Source: Hallerella sp963629575 (GTDB taxonomy: Bacteria; Fibrobacterota; Fibrobacteria; Fibrobacterales; Fibrobacteraceae). From it: a stretch of DNA of 37,402 nucleotides. Positions 29,088-37,402 of this stretch are shown piece by piece (within the stretch, counting starts at the first letter, position 1; each line of letters starts with the position of its first letter). The translations under genes and the position numbers were made by a program. The stretch spans positions 1-37,402 of the forward strand of contig CAVGIM010000025.1 in assembly GCA_963629575.1 (NCBI GenBank), read 5' to 3'. Below the pieces are notes generated by a model, which worked only from the letters and a program-made list of their open reading frames with translations, made no database searches and was not told where the DNA came from.

Positions 29088-30779
29088 GTGTGGTATCGAA
29101 TTTGGACATGGTGCGGATTTCCCCGACGGGTCGCGATTTTCCTGTTGGCCATTTTGCTTGTGGCCTGCACGGATTCGCGAACCTCGCTAGGTAACAGCGC
29201 GGAGTCCGGCAATCCGGAACTTTCGGGCGTCGTGCGCTTTTCGGATGGAACGCCCGTCCCCTTTGCCTCGGTTGTCGTCGTACCGGCGAAATTTTCTCCT
29301 GCAGATGGAGAACCTCTGGATACGTCCTTTGTCGAGACGGCGGATTCGCTTGGACGCTACGCGTTTTTCCGCGTGCCATCGGGAACGTTCGCTCTGGAGG
29401 CCTTTGACTCCGCTTCGGGAGATCGATTTTTGCAAAAGGGGATTTCCGTTCCCGAGGATTCGACTTTCGAAAGGGACTGCGTGCTGGAATCTGTCGGGAG
29501 TATCCGGCTTGGAGCCCATGGCTTTGCGGATGGTACATCGGGATTTGTCTATGTCCCGGGGACGACGATTCTTCGGCATGTCACGGTGGAGCTGGGAAAC
29601 ATCTTCGTGGATTCGCTCCCTTCGGATTCCCTGTGGCCGCTTGTCTTTGTCTCGGAAGACGGCTATTCGCTTTCCCTGGAAAAGGGCGTGACGGTCGTTT
29701 CGGATTCGACTCTGCCCGTCGATGAAAACAGGGTCTCTTTCGGTTTCCGTTTTCCGCTGGACATGACGGCTTCGGGAATCGGCCTCTCGGAAAACCTGCG
29801 CAACATTCCGCTTGCCCTGCGGCTGGATTCCGGGGACTTCGACTTCGGCGGACTGGAGCGTATTCGCGGAACATGGACCGCCATCCTTTGCGGCGACACG
29901 CTTGCGCTCGACAATTCGCATTCCGATTTCGAACGCGAGCTTTTTACGTTCTGGGTTCGCATCCCGAAGCTCCGGGCCGGCGCGATGGACACGCTCTATC
30001 TTTATTTTGACGAGGGAGCGGAAACTTCGTTTGCGGATTCTGCCGTTCGGGTCTTTTCGGACGGATTTGTCGCCGCCTACCATTTTGACGAAGACGAGGT
30101 TTCTGCGCTCGACGCGACGGGAAACGGCTTTGACGGCATCCCGGAATCGCTTGCTGTCGCCGGGGACGCCGTTCTTGGCGGTGCGCTTTCCTACGACGGG
30201 AAAAAGGGCTTCATGACGATTCCGAATTCGGAAGGCGGGGATTTTGACGTGACGCATCGGGAACCGATTACCTTTTCGGTCTGGGTCAAGATGGCGGACA
30301 CGAGCCTTTCGCATGTCGTCTTTGGCAAGGGGGCGGCGGGCTACAACCTGAAATACATGCAGGGGACGGGATGGCTTTACGAAGTCTATACGGACGAGGT
30401 CAAGGATTCCACCGCAGATCCCGCGCAGTATCTCTACTATTGGTACACGGATTCCATCGTCGCGGTAAACGAGTGGACGCAGCTGGTTGTTGCGCAGGAT
30501 TCAAACGGCGCTTCTTTCTACGTGAACGGAACGCTTGCCACGTCCACCCCGAAAATCGGGAAAACCGAATCGGTTCGGATGACGGACAGTCTCTTTGTCG
30601 TCGGGAAGCTGGTCTATCCGGCGGACGATCCGACGGATCTCGTTACGCATTACTTCCGTGGCGTCATCGACGAGCTGCATCTGAGTCGCGACACGCGTTC
30701 GGCAGAGTGGATCCGGACGAGCTTTGAAAACCAGAATCCGGCAAGGCGCTGGCCTATTCCCCAAAAGATCGCGGAATAG
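29088..30779 (+). CDS. Lipoprotein with carboxypeptidase-regulatory, DUF2341 and LamG domains
   Basis: A secreted surface protein of about 563 residues. A basic start (FPRRV) and hydrophobic helix end in the lipobox LLVAC. An Ig-like regulatory domain follows (SGVVRFSDGTPVPFASVVVV). A DUF2341-like part comes next (LRLDSGDFDFGGLERIRGTW, MDTLYLYFDEG), then a LamG/concanavalin-like domain to the end (FVAAYHFDEDEV, FSVWVKMADTS, GVIDELHLSRDTRSAEWI). It probably binds glycan at the cell surface. The start is uncertain: GTG 29088 fits the promoter, TTG 29079 or 29049 are alternatives. It shares an upstream element with the pectin operon. Confidence 0.75.
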   Translation: MWYRIWTWCGFPRRVAIFLLAILLVACTDSRTSLGNSAESGNPELSGVVRFSDGTPVPFASVVVVPAKFSPADGEPLDTSFVETADSLGRYAFFRVPSGTFALEAFDSASGDRFLQKGISVPEDSTFERDCVLESVGSIRLGAHGFADGTSGFVYVPGTTILRHVTVELGNIFVDSLPSDSLWPLVFVSEDGYSLSLEKGVTVVSDSTLPVDENRVSFGFRFPLDMTASGIGLSENLRNIPLALRLDSGDFDFGGLERIRGTWTAILCGDTLALDNSHSDFERELFTFWVRIPKLRAGAMDTLYLYFDEGAETSFADSAVRVFSDGFVAAYHFDEDEVSALDATGNGFDGIPESLAVAGDAVLGGALSYDGKKGFMTIPNSEGGDFDVTHREPITFSVWVKMADTSLSHVVFGKGAAGYNLKYMQGTGWLYEVYTDEVKDSTADPAQYLYYWYTDSIVAVNEWTQLVVAQDSNGASFYVNGTLATSTPKIGKTESVRMTDSLFVVGKLVYPADDPTDLVTHYFRGVIDELHLSRDTRSAEWIRTSFENQNPARRWPIPQKIAE

Positions 30780-30797
30780 GACATCTCTCTGGGCGTA

Positions 30798-30815
30798 GTC
30801 CGCGGACAACGCTCT
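30798..30815. promoter_or_regulatory. Shared palindromic element, copy 2 (before the pectinase operon)
   Basis: GTCCGCGGAC (30798-30807) is a perfect palindrome and GGACAACGCTCT (30804-30815) is identical to copy 1. It ends 10 bp before the candidate -35 box. Confidence 0.6.
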
Positions 30816-30825
30816 TTCACTTTTT

Positions 30826-30855
30826 TTGCAACGGGATTCTTTTCTGGAATATTTT
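30826..30855 (+). promoter_or_regulatory. Candidate promoter of the pectinase operon
   Basis: TTGCAA (30826-30831) and TATTTT (30850-30855) are 18 bp apart. AAAAGGAGA and the ATG at 30877 follow. Confidence 0.45.
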
Positions 30856-30876
30856 AATGGGAAAAGGAGACTTGGC

Positions 30877-33474
30877 ATGGAAAAAAAAGGGTGTTTTTCC
30901 GCGATTTCGCTTTTAGGTCTTGTGATGCTTCTCGCAGAGGGAAGTTCGTTTGCCGCTACGGCGCAAATGGAAAAGCTCGGGCGCGGCCTTTCGGTCGCAA
31001 AGGCGGGGACAGGTGTTTTCCTGAGCTGGAGACTTCTCGGGACAGATCCGACGGACGCGACCTTTACGATTTACCGCGACGGGGCGGAAATCGCAAGGAT
31101 TGCGGGTAGCGCCCCGACATCCTATCTGGATGCTTCGGGTTCGGTCGCAAGCGCTTACACCCTGAAGGATTCCGACGGGATCGTTTCTTCTCCGGTGATT
31201 GTGCTCGAAAACAGATTCAAGGACAATTACGGGGAAGCCGCCTGGAAAAGCATCCAGCTGGATCGTCCCGCGTCCTTGACGATGCCCGATGGCTCCACGT
31301 GCAGCTACCTGCCAAACGACATGAGCGTGGGAGACTTAGATGGCGACGGGGAATACGAGCTGATTCTCAAATGGGATCCGACCAATTCGAAGGACAACGC
31401 AAGTGACGGCTATACGGGAAACGTGTATATCGACGCCTACAGGCTTGACGGCACAAAGCTCTGGCGGATAGACATGGGAAAAAACATCCGGGCCGGTGCG
31501 CACTACACGCAGATGATGGTCTATGATCTCGACGGGGACGGCATTGCGGAAATTGCCCTGAAGACTAGCGACGGAACGGTGGACGGCAAGGGAAAGGTTA
31601 TCGGAGACGCAAACGCGGATTACAGGACGAGCGCCGGCCGCATTCTTTCCGGAAACGAATACTTGACGGTTTTCAGCGGAAAGACGGGCGAGGCCATCAC
31701 GACTATCGATTACGTTCCGGGACGGGGCGCGACAAGCGCCTGGGGCGACAATTACGGAAACCGTTCCGAGAGAATGCTCGCCGCCATCGCCTATCTCGAC
31801 GGAGTTCACCCAAGTCTCGTCATGTGCCGTGGATATTATGCGGCAGCCTACATGGTCGCTTTCGACTTTGACGGAAAGACGCTCAGGCAGCGCTGGATGC
31901 TAGCCAGTACGGTTGACGGTTCGGGCATTTTCGGGGAAGGCAACCACAACCTTTCGGTGGGAGACCTCGATGGGGACGGTAGGGACGAAATCGTCTTTGG
32001 TTCCGCGGCGGTGAATCCCGACGGCACGCTTCGCTATCGCACGGGATTTGGACACGGCGACGCCATGCATCTTTCCGACATGGATCCGGATTCTCCAGGG
32101 CTCGAAGTCTATGCCGTGCACGAGGAAAAGACGAACAAGTATGCGGAGGAATTCAGAGACCCTTCGGGAAACGTCATCTGGGGAACGCTCCAGACCGGAG
32201 TCGACAACGGTCGCGGACTTGCCGCGGACATTGATTCGACAAGCCGCGGGTTCGAAATGTGGAGTACGACTTCCGGCGGTATCCGGACCGTTTCCGGGAA
32301 TCTTCTTTCGAGCGTTACGCCTTCATACAATTTCCGGCTTTACTGGGATGGAGACTTGCAGGACGAACTGCTCGATGCGACGGGTAGCGGAGGCTCTGGC
32401 GGAAAGCTCGAAAAGTGGAATTCTTCCGCGCAGCGGATTGACCGGATTTTGAATCTCTACAAGATAAACAATTCGACTCTGAACAATTACACAAAAGCCA
32501 ATCCCTGCCTTTCGGCGGACATTTTCGGGGACTTTCGCGAAGAAATCATCGCGCGAAACGGTGCCGATTCGTCGGTGGTGAACATTATCGCGACTCTGGC
32601 GACAACGCCTCATCGCGTGTACACGCTGATGCACGACAGGCAGTATCGCCTGAGCGTGGCGTGGCAGAACGTCGCCTACAACCAGCCGCCGCATCTCGGA
32701 TACTTTTTGCCGGACAAGGTCGGGAATAACCTGACGAAGCCGGACATTTCGGTAATCGCTTCGGGCAAGACTTCCTCGGAAAAGACGACGGTCGCATTCG
32801 CGTCTTCGGTCAAGGCGTCCGAACCGGATTCTTCGAGCACGGGGTACGTGGAGACGGAACATGCGGGAACCGCCGGAGAAAACTACTGGAACTTCGCGAA
32901 CGAGTCGGGAGCCTTTACGGTGTATCGGTTGAATTCGGAATCCGCACACGATTCGGCGACGCTTGCCATTGTCTATGCAAACGGAGGAAACGCCGACAGG
33001 CAAATGGAAGTATCTGTCGGAAACGAAACCGTTCTGGTCTCCTTCCCTCCGACAGGATGGGACACGTGGGATACGGCACTTGTCACTGTCCGAATTCCGG
33101 AAGGAGACTTTTCCATTACGCTCTCGTCGAAAACGTCGGATGGCGGTCCAAACATCAGTACGATAGCCTTTGACGTCGCAGGCGTCACGCAGATTTCGTC
33201 GAATGGCGGAACGACAGCGCTTGAACGGAAAATGTCGCGCGTCGCTTCGTATGACGTGAATTTCGAAGTGTTGCATTCCGGAATTTCGGGAATTGCGGAT
33301 GTGTCCGTTTTCGATGTCCGCGGAAACAGGGTGCGTTCGTTCCGCACCAATGTCCACGTCGGCGACAATTCCGTATCGCTTGGCAAGGAGAACCTTTCGG
33401 CGGGAATCTACTATGTGAAAGTCAGCTTGAACTTGAAGCCTGTCGCTATCGAGAAGTTCGTACACAATCCATAG
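30877..33474 (+). CDS. PL11 rhamnogalacturonan lyase with CBM35-like and C-terminal sorting domains
   Basis: An 865-residue secreted enzyme that cuts the rhamnose-galacturonate backbone of pectin (RG-I) by beta-elimination. A signal peptide (ISLLGLVMLLAEGSSFAA) is followed by a PL11 beta-propeller with calcium-type DLDGDG repeats (MSVGDLDGDGEYELILKWDP, VYDLDGDGIAEIALKTSDGT, SVGDLDGDGRDEIVFGSA) and KANPCLSADIFGDFREEIIA. Residues about 640-775 form a CBM35-like module (NYWNFANESG, IVYANGG, PPTGWDTWDTALVTV). The last 80 residues (VFDVRGNRVRSF, LSAGIYYVKVSL) resemble a type IX secretion sorting domain. AAAAGGAGA precedes the ATG. First gene of an operon. Confidence 0.88.
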   Translation: MEKKGCFSAISLLGLVMLLAEGSSFAATAQMEKLGRGLSVAKAGTGVFLSWRLLGTDPTDATFTIYRDGAEIARIAGSAPTSYLDASGSVASAYTLKDSDGIVSSPVIVLENRFKDNYGEAAWKSIQLDRPASLTMPDGSTCSYLPNDMSVGDLDGDGEYELILKWDPTNSKDNASDGYTGNVYIDAYRLDGTKLWRIDMGKNIRAGAHYTQMMVYDLDGDGIAEIALKTSDGTVDGKGKVIGDANADYRTSAGRILSGNEYLTVFSGKTGEAITTIDYVPGRGATSAWGDNYGNRSERMLAAIAYLDGVHPSLVMCRGYYAAAYMVAFDFDGKTLRQRWMLASTVDGSGIFGEGNHNLSVGDLDGDGRDEIVFGSAAVNPDGTLRYRTGFGHGDAMHLSDMDPDSPGLEVYAVHEEKTNKYAEEFRDPSGNVIWGTLQTGVDNGRGLAADIDSTSRGFEMWSTTSGGIRTVSGNLLSSVTPSYNFRLYWDGDLQDELLDATGSGGSGGKLEKWNSSAQRIDRILNLYKINNSTLNNYTKANPCLSADIFGDFREEIIARNGADSSVVNIIATLATTPHRVYTLMHDRQYRLSVAWQNVAYNQPPHLGYFLPDKVGNNLTKPDISVIASGKTSSEKTTVAFASSVKASEPDSSSTGYVETEHAGTAGENYWNFANESGAFTVYRLNSESAHDSATLAIVYANGGNADRQMEVSVGNETVLVSFPPTGWDTWDTALVTVRIPEGDFSITLSSKTSDGGPNISTIAFDVAGVTQISSNGGTTALERKMSRVASYDVNFEVLHSGISGIADVSVFDVRGNRVRSFRTNVHVGDNSVSLGKENLSAGIYYVKVSLNLKPVAIEKFVHNP

Positions 33475-33482
33475 GAGTCTTT

Positions 33483-35321
33483 ATGAAATCGCTTGAACAT
33501 TGGGCTTTCTTGCTTTCGGTCTGGATTTTCCTGTTTTCTTCAACGCTCTTTGCGAAGGTGACAATTTATCTCTGTGGCGACTCGACGATGCAGGATTGGA
33601 ACGAAGGTTACTACCCGAAGCGCGGCATTGGTCAGGAATTCGGATATTTCTGGAATTCCGATGCGGTGAGCGTCGAAAATCGCGGGGCGGGAGGCACTTA
33701 CGCGATGGGATATTACAAGAGCAACTGGCCAGGCGTTCTTTCGAGCCTCAAGTCCGGGGATTTCGTTATCATCCAGTTTGGAATCAATGACCGGGCAAAA
33801 AGCTCCGAAGCGGACTTTGTCACGGCGACGACCGCCATGGCGAAAGAGGCCCTTGCGAAGGGGGCGACGCCCATCATCGTGAATCCCGTGCGCCGGAGCG
33901 ATTTCCGCTTTTCGTCTAGCGCGCTTGCCGTTGCCGACTCCATTTACGAGTCCTATCACGGCTACCCGATCCGTGCGCGGGAAATCGCCGCATCCCTGAA
34001 TGTCCCGCTGATCGACATGGATACGCTTTCGAGAAACTACCTGCTTTCGGTAGGGCAGTACTATGCGCTGCATTACGTGAACATGTATCTAGACGCGGGC
34101 GAATATTCGAACTACGGAAGCGGCAACAGCGACAATCTGCACTTGCAGCAGAACGGGGCGATTGCCTTTGGACGGATTCTTTCCGAGCAGATGCGAATCC
34201 ACTCCGACGAAAAAGTTCGAAACCTGGCCAAAAATCTTGCGCCGATGTATTCCCTGAACGTGAAGGTGTCGCCCGAAGGATCGGATTCCGCGACAACCGT
34301 TTCGAGCTACTATCCGGCGGGAATTCCCGTGACGCTCAAGACGACGCCCAGGGCCGGGAAAAAATTCCTGGGATGGTATGACGGAAACGGCAAGAAGGTG
34401 GGGAACCTGCAAGCGACCGTGAATTCCGAAACCATTTGCACCTTTTCGATGACTTCCGCTTCGACGCAATATACCGCGGTTTACGAAGGCGGAAAGGCGG
34501 AACTCTACACGGGAAACGGCGCGGCTCTTTCGACGTTTCCGACAGGTACTCCGAAAGTCCTTGCCGACGTGGATCCGACTGGCGGCGTAGAAATCGACAC
34601 GACGGTCGTCTATGAAAAGAACATCAAAAAATGGATTGACGCTTCTCTTCCGGATTCGTTCGATGCCGGCTGGACGGAATCTTCGAACGCTGGATATTCG
34701 GGCGGAGGATACTGGAATTTCGCCAATGCGCTTTCCACGTTTGCGGACTACAGGATGGTATTTCCTTCGGCGGGCCGCGCAACGCTCGGAATTGTCTATG
34801 CGAATGGAGGAACCGCTTCGCGAATGTTAAACGTCTATCTTGATCACGACTATCCGGTGAATTTTCCGCCGACGGGAAGCTGGACGGCCTGGGATACCGC
34901 CTGGGTGAATGTCGATTTGCCCTTGGGCGAAGAAACGATGCGCCTGATTTCGCTTACGGAAGACGGCGGACCCAATATTGACGCTTTTGGCTTTAGCGTT
35001 CCGGGAGTCGAACGCGCCGCTTCGGAAAAGGACTTGCCGAATGGGGAAACGGAAGGAAACGATTCCACGACGGCGGTTTCGGGCGCATTCCCGAACGGTG
35101 GATTTTCGCTAGCGGGAAACCGCTTGCGGCTGGAAACTTCCGGGATGGTGGTGGCGGAACTCTTTGACATGTCGGGTCGGCTGCTTGCTTTCGAACGAAG
35201 CTTTGTCGCGCAGGGCAGTACGGAACTTTTTACCGAAACCCGTCTTTCGCCCGGTATTTACCGTATCCGCGTCACTTCCCGAAACGGTTCGGCGAGCGCA
35301 ACCTGGGCGCGAGTCCGCTAG
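33483..35321 (+). CDS. Rhamnogalacturonan acetylesterase-like SGNH hydrolase, with InlB-like, CBM35-like and sorting domains
   Basis: A 612-residue secreted esterase expected to remove acetyl groups from RG-I, which otherwise block the lyase. A signal peptide (residues 1-24) is followed by an SGNH domain: GDST with Ser34, a Gly block at NRGAGG (67-71), GIND with Asn102, and DNLH with Asp217 and His220. Residues 255-335 look like an InlB-type repeat (YYPAGIPVTLKTTPRAGKKF, LGWYDGNG, YTAVYEGG). A CBM35-like module spans 390-515 and a sorting domain the last 55 (ELFDMSGRLLAFE, LSPGIYRIRV). It starts 8 bp after the lyase stop. Confidence 0.85.
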   Translation: MKSLEHWAFLLSVWIFLFSSTLFAKVTIYLCGDSTMQDWNEGYYPKRGIGQEFGYFWNSDAVSVENRGAGGTYAMGYYKSNWPGVLSSLKSGDFVIIQFGINDRAKSSEADFVTATTAMAKEALAKGATPIIVNPVRRSDFRFSSSALAVADSIYESYHGYPIRAREIAASLNVPLIDMDTLSRNYLLSVGQYYALHYVNMYLDAGEYSNYGSGNSDNLHLQQNGAIAFGRILSEQMRIHSDEKVRNLAKNLAPMYSLNVKVSPEGSDSATTVSSYYPAGIPVTLKTTPRAGKKFLGWYDGNGKKVGNLQATVNSETICTFSMTSASTQYTAVYEGGKAELYTGNGAALSTFPTGTPKVLADVDPTGGVEIDTTVVYEKNIKKWIDASLPDSFDAGWTESSNAGYSGGGYWNFANALSTFADYRMVFPSAGRATLGIVYANGGTASRMLNVYLDHDYPVNFPPTGSWTAWDTAWVNVDLPLGEETMRLISLTEDGGPNIDAFGFSVPGVERAASEKDLPNGETEGNDSTTAVSGAFPNGGFSLAGNRLRLETSGMVVAELFDMSGRLLAFERSFVAQGSTELFTETRLSPGIYRIRVTSRNGSASATWARVR

Positions 35322-35330
35322 GAGATTTTC

Positions 35331-37082
35331 ATGAAGAGAGTAATTTTTTCGCTGGTTCTTTGTTTCGCGCTTTCGGTTCTTACCGTTGGCGACACGACGT
35401 CTTTCACCATTTACATCGTGGGCGATTCCACGGTGACGAACTACAACGCGAAGGCCTATCCGCAAACAGGATGGGGACAGGTCATCGGAAGTTTCTTTGA
35501 CGCTTCCCGAGTGTCGATTTACAACGCGGCGCTTGGCGGCAGAAGCTCCAAGACCTTTATTCAGGAAGGGCGTCTCGACGCTCTCGACGGAAAGGTGCAG
35601 AAGGGGGATTTTCTCTTTATCCAGTTCGGGCACAACGACCGCTACTTCGGAAGCAAGTCGCGCGAAGTCCCTTTCGATTCCCTGGGCTATTACCTGAAAC
35701 AGTATATCGACAAGGCGAAAGGCTGGGGCGCTACGCCGGTCCTCGTTTCCCCGATGATGATGAACACCTACCCGCGAAACGTATTCTCTTCGAAGTATTC
35801 GACTCAATCGGAATACGATGTGCGGGATTTGATGGAATCGCTAGCCAAGGATTACGGAATTCCCTTTGTCGATTTGAACCTGAAGTCCTATGAATTCGCA
35901 AAGAACCAAGACGCCGCCTATATTTCGCGCTATCTCTTCAAGTATTTTCTGCCGGGAGAATATCCCAACTACCCGAACGGCGTGACAAACGACGGAACGA
36001 CGCATTTCCAGGAATCCGGGTCGCTTGCCCATGCGGAGTGGATTCTCGACGAGCTTTCGGACGAAGTTTCGGCGACCTATCTTTCGGACGATTCCCGGGC
36101 GGCTCTCGTCAAGTTGCTCTCTTCGGCAAAAAAGCGCTACACGCAGACGCTAAAGACGAACCTTTCTTCCGCAAGCGGGATAATTTCCCATTCGCAAGGG
36201 CTTCCTGGCGGCGCTCCGCTTGCGCTGCACGTGAGTCCGGGAAGTTTTGACAAGGCGTTCCAATACTGGGCGGATGACGATTGTCGATCCGTTTCGACGG
36301 ATTCCAATTTTTACGGGACGACGACGCTTTACAGGAACGTGACCTATACGGCGGTCTTTGAAGGGGGGAGCGCTTGTGTGCCCGTTTCGCACGCTTCCGA
36401 GGACATCGCTTCATCGAGTTCCGCGGAATCGTCTTCTTCGCAAGTCGCCTCGAGTTCTAGCGGGGAATTTTCGTCGAGCAGTTCCGCGATCGTGTGTTCC
36501 GACATACCGGCAGACGCCGAGTGGAAGTCTCCCATTGACATGGCGTTTCCGGACGATGGACTTGGAACGACCGACAAAAATCACGAGGGATTTTTCGGAC
36601 AGGGATTTTTCAATATCGAAAACGATTCGACGAGCGTTGCCGTGTGGCGTCTTGTCGCAGACCAGTCCGCGTCGAACGCAAGGCTCCTCGTCCGCTATGC
36701 GAACGGCGGAACGACTTCCCGGCCGATGAGGGTGACAGTCGATGCGGGAACCTACGAAGTGGATTTTCCTTCGACGGGAAGCTGGGACGCTTGGGATTCG
36801 GCATTTGTCGAAAATGTCTGGATCGATGCGCTGCCGTTCGAGTTTAAAATGGAGTCCTTGACGCAAGACGGCGGTCCGAACATCGACATGATTGCCTTCG
36901 ACATTTCGGGAATTTATCGCGAAGGGTGTCTTCCCGCGGAAGTTCCGACGGGTGTTGCGAAAAAAGTCTCGCGTCCGGCGGGGGGAGTCGTTCGAAAAAA
37001 GGAATCCTGCCTTTACGATATTTCCGGTTCTTGCCATGCCGCGGAACGAAAAGGAAATCTTTCGAAGGGCGTCTATTTTTGA
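35331..37082 (+). CDS. Second rhamnogalacturonan acetylesterase-like SGNH hydrolase with Ser-rich linker and CBM35-like module
   Basis: A 583-residue secreted esterase, distant paralogue of the upstream one. After a signal peptide come GDST (Ser33), LGGR (Gly70), GHND (Asn102) and NDGTTHF (His225). The acid lies four rather than three residues before His. A Ser-rich linker (residues 350-375, SSSSAESSSSQVASSSSG) joins a CBM35-like module (GFFNIENDS, VRYANGG, FPSTGSWDAWDSAFV). The C-terminal domain stops early at LSKGVYF. A T5 run (37076-37080) followed by TGA suggests a one-base slip: in the next frame it goes on to 37119. Confidence 0.82.
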   Translation: MKRVIFSLVLCFALSVLTVGDTTSFTIYIVGDSTVTNYNAKAYPQTGWGQVIGSFFDASRVSIYNAALGGRSSKTFIQEGRLDALDGKVQKGDFLFIQFGHNDRYFGSKSREVPFDSLGYYLKQYIDKAKGWGATPVLVSPMMMNTYPRNVFSSKYSTQSEYDVRDLMESLAKDYGIPFVDLNLKSYEFAKNQDAAYISRYLFKYFLPGEYPNYPNGVTNDGTTHFQESGSLAHAEWILDELSDEVSATYLSDDSRAALVKLLSSAKKRYTQTLKTNLSSASGIISHSQGLPGGAPLALHVSPGSFDKAFQYWADDDCRSVSTDSNFYGTTTLYRNVTYTAVFEGGSACVPVSHASEDIASSSSAESSSSQVASSSSGEFSSSSSAIVCSDIPADAEWKSPIDMAFPDDGLGTTDKNHEGFFGQGFFNIENDSTSVAVWRLVADQSASNARLLVRYANGGTTSRPMRVTVDAGTYEVDFPSTGSWDAWDSAFVENVWIDALPFEFKMESLTQDGGPNIDMIAFDISGIYREGCLPAEVPTGVAKKVSRPAGGVVRKKESCLYDISGSCHAAERKGNLSKGVYF

Positions 37083-37146
37083 GGTTTCTGCCGAAAGGCT
37101 TTTGACGTTTCACGCCTAGACTTTTGTCGCTAAGCGAACTGTTTTC

Positions 37147-37210
37147 CGCCTGCCTGTCGGCGGACAGGCCTGGCGGCGGAGGGTGCGCCTGCCTGTCGGC
37201 AGACAGGCCT
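37147..37210. repeat. Two copies of a 25-bp hairpin repeat
   Basis: CGCCTGCCTGTCGGCGGACAGGCCT-type units at 37147-37171 and 37186-37210 differ by one base. Each contains GCCTGTC and GACAGGC arms, so each can fold. They lie 65 bp after the last operon gene and may act as a terminator or be a dispersed repeat. Confidence 0.7.
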
Positions 37211-37224
37211 ACCCGGCGAGGGGC

Positions 37225-37402
37225 GTGTCAGAGTTTAGTTGGGAGAACTTAGAGCTTAGAACAGTGAACGCTTAAGCATCTGGCATACAGAATATAGATG
37301 TCTGCAAATCTAAGTTCTAAAATCTCAGTTCTAAGTTCTGATAGTCCCCTTGCATCCACCCCCAGGGCCACGCGGTGTCAGAGCTTAGTTTGGAGAACTT
37401 AG
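37225..37402. repeat. Intergenic repeat region, cut by the window end
   Basis: A 28-bp unit starting GTGTCAGAG and ending GAGAACTTAG occurs at 37225-37252 and again at 37375-37402, matching at 26 of 28 positions. Between them TAAGTTCT-type words recur in both orientations (around 37251, 37310 and 37331). No gene is visible here. Confidence 0.6.

Noticed and set aside
37147..37210. CRISPR array
   Set aside because: Only two repeat units with a 14-bp gap and no cas genes; the units are hairpin repeats.

Overview
The window looks like a chromosome segment of a Fibrobacter-like (Fibrobacterota) gut bacterium that carries a P22-like podovirus structural module. The host assignment is an inference from the right-hand third. 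There trpBA and mnmG stand next to secreted pectin-degrading enzymes that combine a catalytic domain, a Ser-rich linker, a CBM35-like module and a C-terminal sorting-type domain, a build typical of Fibrobacter. I see no tRNA, rRNA, integrase or CRISPR array.

Region 1 (1-1258) is an accessory cassette: a strong terminator, a DUF4258 toxin / ribbon-helix-helix antitoxin pair, a three-helix membrane protein, a long inverted repeat and a 52-residue small protein. Region 2 (1306-21789) is one long plus-strand block of phage genes. In order: terminase small and large subunits, an unknown protein with a sigma-like segment, scaffold, coat, a small membrane-protein insertion, P22 gp4-like and gp10-like head-completion proteins, ejection/virion candidates, portal, tailspike, two fibre proteins, a holin candidate, a DUF1353 protein, a histone-H1-like basic protein, an M15 endolysin and a RusA resolvase. 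Packaging, particle and lysis functions are present; integration, lysogeny and replication genes are not. An 11-bp motif (GTGTAAACTTG) recurs at the few real intergenic gaps of this block and is a candidate phage promoter or operator.

Region 3 (21790-24506) begins with an AT-rich remnant of an XRE-type regulator and an exact second copy of the 55 bp that open the window. It continues with a frameshifted BrnT/BrnA-type pair on the minus strand and a HigBA-type pair followed by a DUF2442-HTH gene. It ends with a second, diverged copy of the membrane protein, inverted repeat and small protein of region 1. The same chassis therefore flanks the phage module on both sides with different toxin-antitoxin pairs plugged in. 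All three toxin-antitoxin promoters have the same geometry (-35, 17 bp with an operator palindrome in or beside it, -10, 6 bp, ATG), which predicts leaderless mRNAs.

Region 4 (24437-29003) is host sequence: a decayed IS200-type transposase, trpA and trpB on the minus strand behind a complete trp attenuator (leader peptide with tandem Trp codons, antiterminator and terminator), and divergent mnmG. Region 5 (29004-37402) is a rhamnogalacturonan-I utilisation locus: a LamG-type lipoprotein, then an operon of a PL11 rhamnogalacturonan lyase and two SGNH/CE12-type acetylesterases. The lipoprotein gene and the operon share an upstream palindromic element. The window closes in short repeats.
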